The notes under the pieces were generated by a model. That model was not told the origin of the DNA and did no database searches. It worked only from the letters and a program-made list of their open reading frames with translations. DNA of 64,000 nt from Arthrobacter sp. C9C5 (lineage in GTDB: Bacteria; Actinomycetota; Actinomycetes; Actinomycetales; Micrococcaceae): NCBI RefSeq assembly GCF_013359735.1, contig NZ_JABFMX010000006.1, positions 69,990 through 133,989 on the forward strand. Reading direction: 5' to 3'. Every line of letters begins with the position of its first letter. Position 1 is the first letter of the stretch. Position numbers and translations under genes: made by a program. This document shows, piece after piece, positions 53,624 through 62,825 of the stretch.

Positions 53624-54382
53624 ATGACTACTCGTGCAACCATTGCACGCCACCGCGCGGAGGTCACCAAGACCAACTCGCTGGCTGTCATTGCTAAGGC
53701 CGTCGGCGACAACGCCGGTGGTATGGGTCGCCAGGCCGCGGTTATCGCTGCTGCCTCCGGCCTGGTCCTGACCAGCGGTATCGCAGCCAACGCTGCCGAG
53801 ACCAACGTTCAGCGCGAATCGACTTCCGCTTCGGCCATGGAAGTACAGTCCAACGCGCCGGCCACGATCTCCGCGGCCTCCAGCATCGCGATCTCCTACG
53901 AGAAGCCTGCTGTCACCACCGCTCCGGCTCCGGTCGTCGAGGCGGCCAAGCCCGTCGTCAACGTCCAGGAAGCGGACACCGCCGCCACCGGTGCCGGCAC
54001 GGGCACCGCGGTCACCGCGTCGCTGGACACCAAGGCTCCGGCCGCCGTCAGCGGCATGGGCGCTTCGATCGCCGCAGCTGCCTACGCACAGATCGGTGTC
54101 TCTCAGGACTGCACCATGCTGGCCACCAACGCGCTGGCCGCAGTGGGCGTCCACTACCACGGCTGGCCGGCGGGTTACCTGTCCCTGGGCCGCACCGTGA
54201 GCGCCGCAGAGGCCCAGCCGGGCGATCTCGCCTACTACCAGAACGGTGGCATGGGCATGGCCCACATCGCCGTTTACGTCGGCAACGGCATGGCCGTCCA
54301 CGGCGGCTGGAACGGCGGCACCACCGCGCTCTACAGCGTCAACGTCGGCTCCGGCCCGGTCTTCATCCGCGTCGGCGGCTAG
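53624..54382 (+). CDS. NlpC/P60-like cell-wall hydrolase
   Basis: A 252-residue secreted protein. A signal segment at residues about 35-60 (QAAVIAAASGLVLTSGIAAN, then AAE) is followed by a low-complexity Ala/Val/Thr linker and a C-terminal papain-like domain with catalytic Cys in VSQDCTMLATNALAAVG and His in GMAHIAVYVGNGMAVHGGW. The domain is short (about 110 residues) and diverges from classical NlpC/P60. Expression should be governed by the c-di-AMP riboswitch at 53180-53356, 268 bases upstream. The ATG follows AAAGAGAG. A strong terminator follows. Confidence 0.85.
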   Translation: MTTRATIARHRAEVTKTNSLAVIAKAVGDNAGGMGRQAAVIAAASGLVLTSGIAANAAETNVQRESTSASAMEVQSNAPATISAASSIAISYEKPAVTTAPAPVVEAAKPVVNVQEADTAATGAGTGTAVTASLDTKAPAAVSGMGASIAAAAYAQIGVSQDCTMLATNALAAVGVHYHGWPAGYLSLGRTVSAAEAQPGDLAYYQNGGMGMAHIAVYVGNGMAVHGGWNGGTTALYSVNVGSGPVFIRVGG

Positions 54383-54415
54383 GACTTAGGCGCGTCTAAC
54401 GCCTGAAGCTTTGTG

Positions 54416-54446
54416 AAGGACCCCTGCCGACGCGGCAGGGGTCCTT
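54416..54446 (+). terminator. Strong hairpin terminator after the NlpC/P60 gene
   Basis: A perfect 14-bp stem (AAGGACCCCTGCCG at 54416-54429, complement at 54433-54446) with a 3-base loop, followed by TGCCGTTTG, 33 bases after the stop. Confidence 0.85.
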
Positions 54447-54626
54447 TGCCGTTTGCGGCTCGTTACCGGCCGGCCGTCGAGGCGCGACCCGGAAGCCCGG
54501 GTAAAGAAAAATTCGGCAATCCGGGCCTTCGGTGTTTACTCTTGTGGTGTCGATCCATAGCCCGACCATGCACAGGGCAGCCGGCCCTCGTGCCCCTGGC
54601 GGGTGCGGCCGTGAAGAGGTATGCGG

Positions 54627-55127
54627 ATGCGCACTCTCGTTCTGAATGCTGGATATGAACCGCTGGCGGTAGTCACCTTCCGCCGGGCGCTGGTGCTTGT
54701 ACTGACCGGGAAGGCCAGCGTGGTGGCCGAGGGGGACGACCCCGTGGTGGGTCCGCAGGATATCCTCGGCCGACCGACGGTGATCCTGCTGAACCGGTAC
54801 ATCAGGCCGCGCTACAACACCCTGACGGCAGTGAGCCGCAGGGGAGTGCTCCGCAGGGACAACCACCGTTGCGCCTACTGCGGCAAGGCTGCCCATACCA
54901 TCGACCATGTCCACCCCAAGTCGCGGGGCGGTGCGGATTCGTGGGAGAACCTGGTGGCGGCCTGCCTGCGCTGCAACAACGCCAAAGGGGACCACACGCC
55001 GGCCGAAATGGGCTGGAAGCTGGGCTTCGTTCCCGGGCCGCCGAAGGGCGCGATCTGGCAGATCAAGGAACTGGAGAAGCCGACACCCGCCTGGGATCCG
55101 TTCCTGCTCCCCGAAAAGGCGCACTGA
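54627..55127 (+). CDS. HNH endonuclease family protein
   Basis: A 166-residue protein. The N-terminal half (MRTLVLNAGYEPLAVVTFRR, ALVLVLTGKASVV) belongs to the common actinobacterial HNH family. The C-terminal half holds a zinc-type HNH domain: CAYCGKAAHTIDHVHPKSRG, then NLVAACLRCNNAKGDHTP, with two CxxC pairs and the catalytic His. The family is widespread and chromosomal with unclear role, and it is not a homing endonuclease in obvious context. The ATG at 54627 is preferred because GAAGAGG lies 7 bases upstream; an ATG at 54621 is too close to it. Confidence 0.88.
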   Translation: MRTLVLNAGYEPLAVVTFRRALVLVLTGKASVVAEGDDPVVGPQDILGRPTVILLNRYIRPRYNTLTAVSRRGVLRRDNHRCAYCGKAAHTIDHVHPKSRGGADSWENLVAACLRCNNAKGDHTPAEMGWKLGFVPGPPKGAIWQIKELEKPTPAWDPFLLPEKAH

Positions 55128-55192
55128 GAAGGCGCACTGGGCACAGCGGGCTGATACCGGCCCGGTGAGGCCGAAGCGGCTAGGCTGGACTG

Positions 55193-55903
55193 GTGGAATT
55201 TGACGCTGTCGTACTCGCCGGGGGCCGGTCCGCCAGGCTTGGCGGCGTACCCAAGGCCCTGCTGACGGTCGACGGCGGCACCCTGCTAAGTCGGTCGCTG
55301 CAGGCTGCCCGGGGCGCCCGCCGGACCGTCGTCGTCGGTCCTGACCCCGGTGACCTCCCATCGGATGTGCTCGACTGCCGCGAGGACCCGCCGTTTGGCG
55401 GACCCGCCGCCGCGATCGCCGCCGGCCTTTCCGCGCTTGCCGCCGTTGGGCGCGGGGAGCCGGCCGGAGCCGGCGCGGCGCCTCTGACCCTCGTGCTGGC
55501 CTGCGACATGCCCCGCGTGGCCGACGCCGTCCGCGCCTTGCTCGACGCACTGGCTGATGTCCCCGCCAATGCCCCGGGTGGCGCCGCTGCCAGCCCCGTC
55601 GACGGGCTCGTCGCCGTCTCGGCGGACGGCCGTATGCAACCCCTCGTGGGACTTTATGGCACGGTCGCGCTAGAAGGCGCCGTCGCCGACGCGGCGCGGC
55701 GGAACGCCCTCGAGGGGGGCTCGGTCTTCTCCCTCCTTGCTAGTCTTGAGCTGCGGAAGGTTCCGGTTCCGCCGGGTTCCACCGACGATGTGGACACCTG
55801 GGACGATGCCTCCGCCATGGGGGTGTCCACGCCCGGTCGGGGCCCGTCCGGGGCGCTGGGGCCCAACTCAACTTTGGAGGCAAACGGTGAAGAGCCAGGA
55901 TGA
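55193..55903 (+). CDS. mobA: Molybdenum cofactor guanylyltransferase MobA-like protein
   Basis: MobA attaches GMP to molybdopterin to make the guanine dinucleotide cofactor of formate dehydrogenase-type enzymes. The 236-residue protein has the nucleotidyltransferase start VVLAGGRSARLGGVPKALLT, GPxGGPLA-like EDPPFGGPAAAIAAGL and the metal-binding LACDMPRVADAV. The C-terminal tail is divergent and Gly/Pro-rich. It starts with GTG and its end overlaps the next gene by 17 bases, forming a block with DUF6457, moeA and fdhD. Confidence 0.88.
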   Translation: MEFDAVVLAGGRSARLGGVPKALLTVDGGTLLSRSLQAARGARRTVVVGPDPGDLPSDVLDCREDPPFGGPAAAIAAGLSALAAVGRGEPAGAGAAPLTLVLACDMPRVADAVRALLDALADVPANAPGGAAASPVDGLVAVSADGRMQPLVGLYGTVALEGAVADAARRNALEGGSVFSLLASLELRKVPVPPGSTDDVDTWDDASAMGVSTPGRGPSGALGPNSTLEANGEEPG

Positions 55904-56174
55904 AACGCTTGAAGACTGGTGCCGTGCGCTGCTCCAGGCCCTTGAGCTCGAAGATGTCGAGATCGACATCAACGAAGTGCTGGGACTGGCCGGTGTGGCC
56001 GCCCACTCCGTCGTCCGGCCGGCCGCGCCGCTGACCACCTTCATCGCCGGCTTCGCCGCCGGCCTGGCGTCCGGGTCCGGCCAGGCGCCGGACAGCGTGT
56101 CAATGCAGGCCGCCATGGGCGTGGCCCGGAAGCTCGCCAAGGAGTACGCCGCCGCCGAGGCTTCCGGGGCATGA
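55887..56174 (+). CDS. DUF6457 family protein in molybdenum-cofactor operon
   Basis: A 95-residue helical protein (DETLEDWCRALLQALELEDV, EIDINEVLGLAGVAAHSVVR, then SMQAAMGVARKLAKEYA). It resembles the actinobacterial small DUF6457 proteins, which include molybdopterin-guanine-dinucleotide-linked members. The GTG at 55887 has GGAGG seven bases upstream, and the gene overlaps mobA by 17 bases and moeA by 4 (ATGA). Such tight packing argues for a role in cofactor synthesis or delivery, but no biochemical function is known. Confidence 0.78.
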   Translation: MKSQDETLEDWCRALLQALELEDVEIDINEVLGLAGVAAHSVVRPAAPLTTFIAGFAAGLASGSGQAPDSVSMQAAMGVARKLAKEYAAAEASGA

Positions 56175-57667
56175 CCCCGGAACCCCCTCACGGCAGCAGC
56201 GGAGCCGACGACGACGATTCCGTGTCCGAACCGTCCGCAACGCGACCGGATGCCGACACCTCCGTCGGCAATGACGCCCACAACGACGACGCCGCCGCGG
56301 AGGCCGTCGCAGAGGCGCCGCACCGGCATCTCGCCCACAGCTGGCAGGAAGCCCGGCAACTCGCCTTCGACTGCGCCGCGCCCATCCCGTCCTCGCCCAT
56401 ACCGCTTCGGCATGCCCTGGGCCGGACACTGGCCGAGGACCTGACAGCACTGCATGACATGCCCCACTATGCCTCCTCCGCGATGGACGGCTGGGCGGTC
56501 AACGGTAGCGGCCCCTGGATCCTCGCCGAGCCGGGCCAGCGACTGGCCCCGCACCAGGCGAGCCCGATCAACACCGGCGGACTGATCCCGCCGGGCGCGA
56601 AAGCCGTGCTCCGCAGCGAGAGCGGCGTCATCGCCCCGGACGAGGACGGGCTGCCGGTCCTGAAACTGGCCGGCGGCGCCAAGCCCGGGGAACCGCGCAA
56701 CGGCGAACACATCCGCAAGGCCGCGGAGGAAGCGGCCGCCGGAGAGCTGCTGATTAAGGCAGGCACCGTGCTCAACCCCGCGCATCTGGCCCTGGCCGCC
56801 CTGGCCGGTCACGACGCCCTGCCGGTGCTCGGCAAGGCCATGGTGCGACTGGTACTCACCGGCGCCGAAGTCGTCAGCACCGGCGTCCCCGCGCCAGGGG
56901 AGGTGCGGGACACGTTCGGGCCGCAGCTCGCCGCCGTCGTGGAAATGCTCGGCGGAATCTGCGCGGGGGAGGTCAAGATCGGGGACAGCGACGCCGAATG
57001 GCTTGCCGCGCTCGAAGACACCGACGACCCCGGCACAGGTCACGATCCTGTCAGCGGCGCGGAGCCGGCCGGCGAGACACTCCCGGCCGACGTCGTCATT
57101 ACCACCGGCGGCACCGGCGGCTCCGGCACCGACCATCTCAGGCGCACGGTCGCGGAATTGGGCGGCAGGCTGCTGATCGATGGCATCGCCATGCGCCCGG
57201 GCCACCCCGCGGTGCTGGCCGAACTGCCGGACGGACGCTTCGTCATCGGGCTCCCCGGGAACCCGCTCGCCGCCATGATGGCGCTGTCCACCATCGGCGC
57301 CCCGCTGCTGGCCGCGCTAGGCCACGGGACGCCGCCGCCGGTGACCGAGGTGCCGTGCGGGACCATGATCGAGCCCGACCCCGGCCGGACCAGACTGATG
57401 CCGTTCCGCATGCTGTACGGGATGGCATCGCCGGCGCAGCACACCGGTCCGGGCATGATGCGGGGACTGGCGGCGGCCGACGGCATCATGGTGGTCCCGC
57501 CGCACGGCGTGCAGCTGGGGGAGCCCGTGCCGGCGTTTGCCCTGCCCTGGGGAGCCGCCCTTCCGGAGCCGGCCGCCGCGAAGGCTGCCGCCAAACCGGC
57601 CACCAAGCGCACCGCCAGGAAGCCGGCACCGGAGGGACCGGTTGACTGGAGCGGGCTGCTTGGCTGA
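56171..57667 (+). CDS. moeA: Molybdopterin molybdenumtransferase MoeA
   Basis: MoeA inserts molybdate into adenylylated molybdopterin. The 498-residue product has an acidic N-terminal extension of about 50 residues not found in E. coli MoeA, then the conserved HYASSAMDGWAVNG, the molybdopterin-binding VVITTGGTGGSGTDHLRRTV region, and GLPGNPLAAMMAL followed by the C-terminal domain. A basic Lys/Ala tail (KAAAKPATKRTARK) is unusual. It overlaps DUF6457 by 4 bases and is followed after 87 bases by fdhD. Confidence 0.93.
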   Translation: MTPEPPHGSSGADDDDSVSEPSATRPDADTSVGNDAHNDDAAAEAVAEAPHRHLAHSWQEARQLAFDCAAPIPSSPIPLRHALGRTLAEDLTALHDMPHYASSAMDGWAVNGSGPWILAEPGQRLAPHQASPINTGGLIPPGAKAVLRSESGVIAPDEDGLPVLKLAGGAKPGEPRNGEHIRKAAEEAAAGELLIKAGTVLNPAHLALAALAGHDALPVLGKAMVRLVLTGAEVVSTGVPAPGEVRDTFGPQLAAVVEMLGGICAGEVKIGDSDAEWLAALEDTDDPGTGHDPVSGAEPAGETLPADVVITTGGTGGSGTDHLRRTVAELGGRLLIDGIAMRPGHPAVLAELPDGRFVIGLPGNPLAAMMALSTIGAPLLAALGHGTPPPVTEVPCGTMIEPDPGRTRLMPFRMLYGMASPAQHTGPGMMRGLAAADGIMVVPPHGVQLGEPVPAFALPWGAALPEPAAAKAAAKPATKRTARKPAPEGPVDWSGLLG

Positions 57668-57754
57668 CACCCGGGCAGAGTTCATGATGGATTCAGGGGC
57701 GAGCCGCCGCAGCAGGCGGCCGAACCCGTACTTAACGCTGATGAGGAGTATCCG

Positions 57755-58639
57755 ATGGGCCGCGTGACACAGCGCCGCAAGGTGCACAAATTTGTCCTGG
57801 ACGGCTCGCCCCAGGCGCTCGAGTTCCCGGTCCGGCACCGGGAAGACGTGCTGGCGGTCGAGGAGCCGCTTGAGATCCGGTTGGGCAATCTGTCCTTCTC
57901 CGTCACGATGCGGACCCCGGGCAACGACTTCGACCTTGTCGCCGGGTTCCTGGTCTCGGAGGGCGTCATCTGGTCGCCGGATCAACTCGTCTCGCTGCGC
58001 TTCTGCGCCGGCGAGGACGAGGACGGGGTCCAGACCTTCAACGTCGTCGAAGCGCAGCTGCGCCCCGACGTCGTCCGGCCCGACACGGGGCGCAACTTCT
58101 TCACCTCCAGCTCCTGCGGGATCTGCGGCACCGACTCAATCGACGCCGTGCGCAAGTCCTCGCACTTCAGCCCCGCCGCGGACCCGCTGACCGTGCCGGT
58201 CGAGACCCTCGCCTCGCTGCCGGACCGGCTCCGGGAGGCGCAGGCCGTTTTCGACGTCACCGGCGGCGTGCACGCGGCGGGACTCTTCCGGATTTCCGAC
58301 GACGGCTCGGCCGAGCTGCTCTGCCTGCGCGAGGATGTGGGCCGGCACAACGCGGTGGACAAGGTGGTGGGCTGGGCGCTGCGCGAAGGCCTGCTGCCCT
58401 TGAGCGGGACAGTGCTCCAGGTTTCCGGCCGGGCATCCTTCGAACTGGTGCAGAAAGCCTCGCTGGCCGGGATCCCGGTGCTGGCCGCCGTCAGCGCGCC
58501 CTCCAGCCTGGCCGTGGAACTCGCCGAGGCCAGCGGGATGACCCTGGCCGGGTTCAGCCGGGGCACCACCTTGAACGTCTACGCCGGCCACGAACGCGTG
58601 TCCATGCGGCAGTCGTCGGCCAGCGGCGCGCTCGCATAA
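57755..58639 (+). CDS. fdhD: Formate dehydrogenase accessory sulfurtransferase FdhD
   Basis: FdhD transfers sulfur from a cysteine desulfurase to the molybdenum cofactor before its insertion in formate dehydrogenase. The 294-residue protein has the essential CxxC in FFTSSSCGICGTDSIDAVRK and the GDP/cofactor-binding CLREDVGRHNAVDKVVGWAL plus VSGRASFELVQKASLAGIPV. Length is normal. GAGGAG precedes the ATG. Its presence with mobA and moeA implies a formate dehydrogenase or related enzyme encoded elsewhere in the genome. Confidence 0.95.
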   Translation: MGRVTQRRKVHKFVLDGSPQALEFPVRHREDVLAVEEPLEIRLGNLSFSVTMRTPGNDFDLVAGFLVSEGVIWSPDQLVSLRFCAGEDEDGVQTFNVVEAQLRPDVVRPDTGRNFFTSSSCGICGTDSIDAVRKSSHFSPAADPLTVPVETLASLPDRLREAQAVFDVTGGVHAAGLFRISDDGSAELLCLREDVGRHNAVDKVVGWALREGLLPLSGTVLQVSGRASFELVQKASLAGIPVLAAVSAPSSLAVELAEASGMTLAGFSRGTTLNVYAGHERVSMRQSSASGALA

Positions 58640-58745
58640 CCCACGTTGGCTTAACCGCGGCGGCCGACGTAGATTTTATCCATCGACTGGACACAAGGGT
58701 CGACCACGACTTCGCAACACCGGCACCAGCGCTAAGAGGATCACA

Positions 58746-61700
58746 TTGCACGACGACCGCCGTCTCACGGAAGTCCGGCTGGACCGCTTTCTGCGCGAAC
58801 GCATCATCCCCGCCGTGTACCCGCGCCGCGTCCCGCTCGCGCTGAGCAGCTGGGACGTCCCCGGGGAACCGGTCCCGGTGCAGGACGCGCTGCGGCAGAA
58901 GTTCATCCCGCAGGATCAAGGCGCGGCGTGGGGGCAGCCATGGAGCACCAAGTGGCTGCGCCTCCAGGGCGAGGTCCCCGACTCCTGGGGCAGCAGCGCG
59001 GACACCGCCGTCGAAATCCTGGTGGACCTGGGCTTCAGCGGTGATCTACCCGGATTCCAGTGCGAGGGCACGGCCTGGCGGGCCGACGGATCGGTGATCA
59101 AGGCCATCTCCCCGCGGAACCAGTACATCCCCCTTAAGCTGCTGGGCAGCGGCATGTCCGTGGACTTCTTCGTCGAAGCCGCTGCGAACCCCGACCTGTC
59201 GCAGGGCTGGACCTTCGCAGCAACTCCATACGGCGATAAGGCGACCGCCGGCACCGAGCCGCAGTACCGGCTGGGTCCGATCGTCATCGCCGAGCTCAAC
59301 CAGGCCGTCTGGGAACTGCACCAGGACATCGCCACGCTGAGCGGGCTCATGCATGAACTCCCGATGGAGCTGCCCCGACGGCATGAGATCCTCCGGGCGC
59401 TGGAACGGATGCTGGACGTCATGGACCCGGACGATGTCCCCGGGACCGCCGCTGCCGGCCGTGCGGCGCTCGCCGAAGTGCTCGCCCGGCCGGCCTACGC
59501 CTCGGCCCACCAGCTCGTCGCCACCGGCCACGCGCACATCGACTCCGCGTGGCTGTGGCCCGTCCGGGAAACCATCCGGAAGTGCGCGCGGACGTTCTCC
59601 AACGTCGTGGCGCTGATGGACGAGGACCCGGCGTTCGTTTTTTCCTGCTCCTCGGCGCAGCAACTGGCCTGGATCAAGGAGTACTACCCGGAGCTGTTCG
59701 GGCGCATCCGGGAAAAGGTCAAAACCGGCCAGTTCGTCCCGGTGGGTGGCATGTGGGTCGAATCGGACAGCAACATGCCCGGCGGCGAAGCCATGGCGCG
59801 CCAGTTCCTGGAGGGCAAGAGCTTCTTCCTGGCCGAGTTCGGCGTCGAATGCCAGGAAGCCTGGCTGCCGGACACCTTCGGCTACTCCGCCGCGCTGCCG
59901 CAGATCGTCAAGGCCGCCGGCAGCCGCTGGTTCCTGACCCAGAAGATTTCCTGGAATCAGGTCAACCGGATGCCGCACCATACCTTCCACTGGGAAGGGA
60001 TCGACGGCACCCGGCTCTTCACGCACTTCCCGCCGGTGGACACCTACAGCTCCGAAATCAGCGCCCGGGAGCTGGCGCACGCCGAGCGCAACTACCGCGA
60101 CCATGGCCGCGGCACCATGTCCCTGCTCCCGTTCGGCTACGGCGACGGCGGCGGCGGACCCACCCGGGAGATGCTGGCGGCGGCGCGGCGCAACGCTGAC
60201 TTGGAAGGATCGCCGAAGGTGCGGCTGGGCTCGGCCGCGGAGCTCTTCGCCAGCGCCGAGCAGGAATACCAGGGCCTCCCGGTCTGGGTGGGCGAGATGT
60301 ACCTGGAACTCCACCGCGGCACGTACACCAGCCAGGCCAACACCAAACGGGGCAACCGGCGCAGCGAGCACCTCCTCCGGGAGGCGGAGCTCTGGTGCGC
60401 CACCGCGGCGGTCCGAACCGGCGCCCCGTACCCGGCGGCCGAGCTCAAGCGGCTCTGGCGGCTGGTGCTGCTGCAGCAGTTCCACGACATCCTGCCCGGC
60501 AGTTCGATCGCCTGGGTGCACCAGGACGCGGAACGGAACTACGCCGCCGTCGCCCGCGAGCTGGAGGCGATCATCGCCAGCGCCGCCGCGGCCGTGCTCG
60601 GGGAGGGCGAGCAGGAGTTCCTGCTCAACGCCGCCCCGCACCCCCGCCGCGGTGTCCCGGCGCTCGCCGCCGCCAAGCCCGTCCGCGCGGCCGCACCCGT
60701 GCAGTCCACGGACGCCGACGGCGGCTACGTGCTGGACAACGGGATCATCCGCGCCGTGGTGAACGCCGACGGACTCCTGGTCTCGCTGCGGGACCACGGC
60801 AGCAGCCGTGAAGCGATCGCGCCGGGGGAGTTCGGCAACCTGCTCGAGCTGCACCGGGACACCCCGAACGAATGGGACGCCTGGGACATCGACGCGTTCT
60901 ACCGCCGCAACGTCACCCCGCTGACCGAGGCCCGTTCCGTGACGCTGGAACGCGACGGCGGGGCCGCCGTCGTCGTGGTGGAGCGGCTGGCCGGAACCTC
61001 CGTCGTGACCCAACGGATCCGGCTGGAGCCGGGCGCGGCGTCGCTGGCGATCTCGACCGGGGTGGACTGGCAGGAACGCGAGAAGCTGCTCAAGCTCGGC
61101 TTCGCCTTCGACGTCCGGGCCGACCGTTCCGCCTCGGAGACGCAGTTCGGCCATGTGTTCCGGCCCACCCACCTCAACACCTCGTGGGAGGCCGCCAAGT
61201 TCGAGATCTGCGCGCACCGGTGGATCCACGTGGCCGAGTCCGGGTACGGCGTCGCGGTCTCGAACGACTCCAGCTACGGTCACGACGTCACCCGAAGGAT
61301 CCGCGCGGACGACGGCGGCACCACCACCATCGTCCGGGTTTCGCTGTTGCGGGCACCCAAGTTCCCGGACCCGAACGCGGACCGCGGCTGGCATGAACTG
61401 ACGGTCACCGTGCGGCCCGGCGCCAGCATCGCCGACGCTGTCCAGGAGGGTTACCGCACCAACCTCACCCCGCGCGTGGTCAGAGGAGCCCGCGGTGCGG
61501 AGCCGCTGTTCACGGTCTCCAATCCCGGCCTCGTGATCGAGGCGGTCAAACTGGCGGAGGACGGCTCCGGCGACGTGATCGTCCGCCTGTACGAGTCACT
61601 GGGGGAGCGCTCCGCCGGCACGGTCTCAGCCAATTTCGCCGCCACGGGGGTGTGGACCGTGGACCTCCTGGAGCGTCCCGCGGACGCACCAGGCGTAACG

Positions 61701-61769
61701 ATTCGGGACGGTGCCGCGGAGCTGGCACTGCGGCCGTTCCAGTTGCTGACCCTAAGATTCCAGCGCTGA
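58746..61769 (+). CDS. Alpha-mannosidase, glycoside hydrolase family 38
   Basis: A cytoplasmic 1007-residue GH38 enzyme that releases alpha-linked mannose. The zinc site is seen in LVATGHAHIDSAWLWPVRET (His-x-Asp), the nucleophile Asp in QEAWLPDTFGYSAALPQIVK, and further GH38 sequence in FLTQKISWNQVNRMPHHTFH and HFPPVDTYSSE. The rest is the three-helix and beta-sandwich part usual for GH38. No signal peptide is visible. The TTG start follows AAGAGGA. It stands alone between fdhD and a strong hairpin. The glycan substrate is unknown. Confidence 0.94.
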   Translation: MHDDRRLTEVRLDRFLRERIIPAVYPRRVPLALSSWDVPGEPVPVQDALRQKFIPQDQGAAWGQPWSTKWLRLQGEVPDSWGSSADTAVEILVDLGFSGDLPGFQCEGTAWRADGSVIKAISPRNQYIPLKLLGSGMSVDFFVEAAANPDLSQGWTFAATPYGDKATAGTEPQYRLGPIVIAELNQAVWELHQDIATLSGLMHELPMELPRRHEILRALERMLDVMDPDDVPGTAAAGRAALAEVLARPAYASAHQLVATGHAHIDSAWLWPVRETIRKCARTFSNVVALMDEDPAFVFSCSSAQQLAWIKEYYPELFGRIREKVKTGQFVPVGGMWVESDSNMPGGEAMARQFLEGKSFFLAEFGVECQEAWLPDTFGYSAALPQIVKAAGSRWFLTQKISWNQVNRMPHHTFHWEGIDGTRLFTHFPPVDTYSSEISARELAHAERNYRDHGRGTMSLLPFGYGDGGGGPTREMLAAARRNADLEGSPKVRLGSAAELFASAEQEYQGLPVWVGEMYLELHRGTYTSQANTKRGNRRSEHLLREAELWCATAAVRTGAPYPAAELKRLWRLVLLQQFHDILPGSSIAWVHQDAERNYAAVARELEAIIASAAAAVLGEGEQEFLLNAAPHPRRGVPALAAAKPVRAAAPVQSTDADGGYVLDNGIIRAVVNADGLLVSLRDHGSSREAIAPGEFGNLLELHRDTPNEWDAWDIDAFYRRNVTPLTEARSVTLERDGGAAVVVVERLAGTSVVTQRIRLEPGAASLAISTGVDWQEREKLLKLGFAFDVRADRSASETQFGHVFRPTHLNTSWEAAKFEICAHRWIHVAESGYGVAVSNDSSYGHDVTRRIRADDGGTTTIVRVSLLRAPKFPDPNADRGWHELTVTVRPGASIADAVQEGYRTNLTPRVVRGARGAEPLFTVSNPGLVIEAVKLAEDGSGDVIVRLYESLGERSAGTVSANFAATGVWTVDLLERPADAPGVTIRDGAAELALRPFQLLTLRFQR

Positions 61770-61826
61770 GCCTTCTTTTTCGGGGATCAAGCGGCCAGCC
61801 GAAGCTCAAGGCCCGTTAAACAGGCT

Positions 61827-61860
61827 GAGTGGGAGCGGTCCTTGCGGACCGCTACCACTC
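61827..61860 (+). terminator. Hairpin terminator after the GH38 gene
   Basis: A 15-bp stem (GAGTGGGAGCGGTCC at 61827-61841, GGACCGCTACCACTC at 61846-61860) with one mismatch and a 4-base loop, 57 bases after the stop. It is followed by ATCC and a C-run, not Ts, so termination efficiency is uncertain. Confidence 0.6.
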
Positions 61861-61936
61861 ATCCCCCCAATGGCGCTTGGACGCTCCGCCGGGATCCGTA
61901 AGACTGAATCCCCATTCACGAAAGCCGGCTGGCGTT

Positions 61937-61979
61937 TTCACACATTCATGATTCTCTCACGCTCTAATGATTTTGTGAA
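61937..61979. repeat. A/T-rich inverted repeat between convergent genes
   Basis: TTCACACATTCATGA (61937-61951) and TAATGATTTTGTGAA (61965-61979) pair at 12 of 15 positions. The surrounding stretch is clearly more A/T-rich than the rest of the window. It lies just 12 bases past the stop of the membrane-protein gene on the minus strand and may terminate it. Confidence 0.45.
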
Positions 61980-61991
61980 TCCCCTGGCTTA

Positions 61992-62714
61992 CTACTTTGG
62001 AAACGTTGCCGGAGTGTTACGTGGCGGCCGGCCGCTTTGCCCGGAGAGCCAGAAGGCGAGGAGTCCCAAGACGTATCCGAGCACCGCTAGGTAGTTGACG
62101 AACAACCGGGGCAAATCCCACGACTCCGGGGCAAAGGACACGGGGACGCTCGCAATGGCCGCGACGGCTCCCACCATGGTCAAGGCGGCGCCGGTCCGCA
62201 CCAGCCGTGGCAGGGTTGCCTTGATAACTGCCAGCAGTGCAGGGAGCAGGAGCAGCGAAACGAACGCCGGGTAGCTGCGGCCGGCTGCCGCATAGAGCGG
62301 GGCGAGGACGGCGTTCCGGGCGTTGTCCGCCACATCCTGAAGCCCAGTCGACGAACCGCGCGTATCCATCAGCAGGAACGCCACCGTCACCGCCAGGCAA
62401 GCGGCTGCCAGCCCCCAGCGTCCCGCACGGCCCGTGATCAAGCCGTGCGCACGGGTGGCGCCGAGTCCCCTGGCCAGCCGCGACCCCACTAGGAAGACCA
62501 TTCCGAAGACGATGAAGCGCAAGATCAAATTGGTCAGATTCCAACTTCCCAGCGCCCGGTCGATGGCCGCGTAGGGTCCATGGATGCTGAGCAGGCTGCA
62601 CAGCGTGGCGAGGAACAGGATCCCGAAAACTGCCCTGCTCCTGCCGCGGAGGGCATCCGGCAGACGTAGCAGCAGGGCTATGCCGCAGATGATCAGCGTG
62701 CCCCATTCGAGCAT
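61992..62714 (-). CDS. Seven-helix-type membrane protein, paralogue A (MAB_1171c-like N-terminal region)
   Basis: A 240-residue integral membrane protein with about seven hydrophobic segments. It is a paralogue of the gene upstream: both share LSI-PYAAID, an LRF-VF-FLVGSRLA stretch, LLMDTRGSSTGLQDVADNAR and AAGRSYPAFVSLLLLPALL. The pattern resembles the N-terminal membrane region of MAB_1171c-family putative transporters, but the C-terminal soluble domain of those is missing. The ATG at 62714 has a very strong AGGAGG site. Function is not known; a role as transporter or sensor is speculative. Confidence 0.7.
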   Translation of the reverse strand: MLEWGTLIICGIALLLRLPDALRGRSRAVFGILFLATLCSLLSIHGPYAAIDRALGSWNLTNLILRFIVFGMVFLVGSRLARGLGATRAHGLITGRAGRWGLAAACLAVTVAFLLMDTRGSSTGLQDVADNARNAVLAPLYAAAGRSYPAFVSLLLLPALLAVIKATLPRLVRTGAALTMVGAVAAIASVPVSFAPESWDLPRLFVNYLAVLGYVLGLLAFWLSGQSGRPPRNTPATFPK

Positions 62715-62825
62715 GTCCACCTCCTGCTGACTCTGCGCCGCCGTGGCCGCCGCTGACACCGCGGGCCTTCGGGGTACCTCACCTACTATGTTGAATCTAT
62801 CGCGGCGTCGTCCGCAGGAGCTGCA

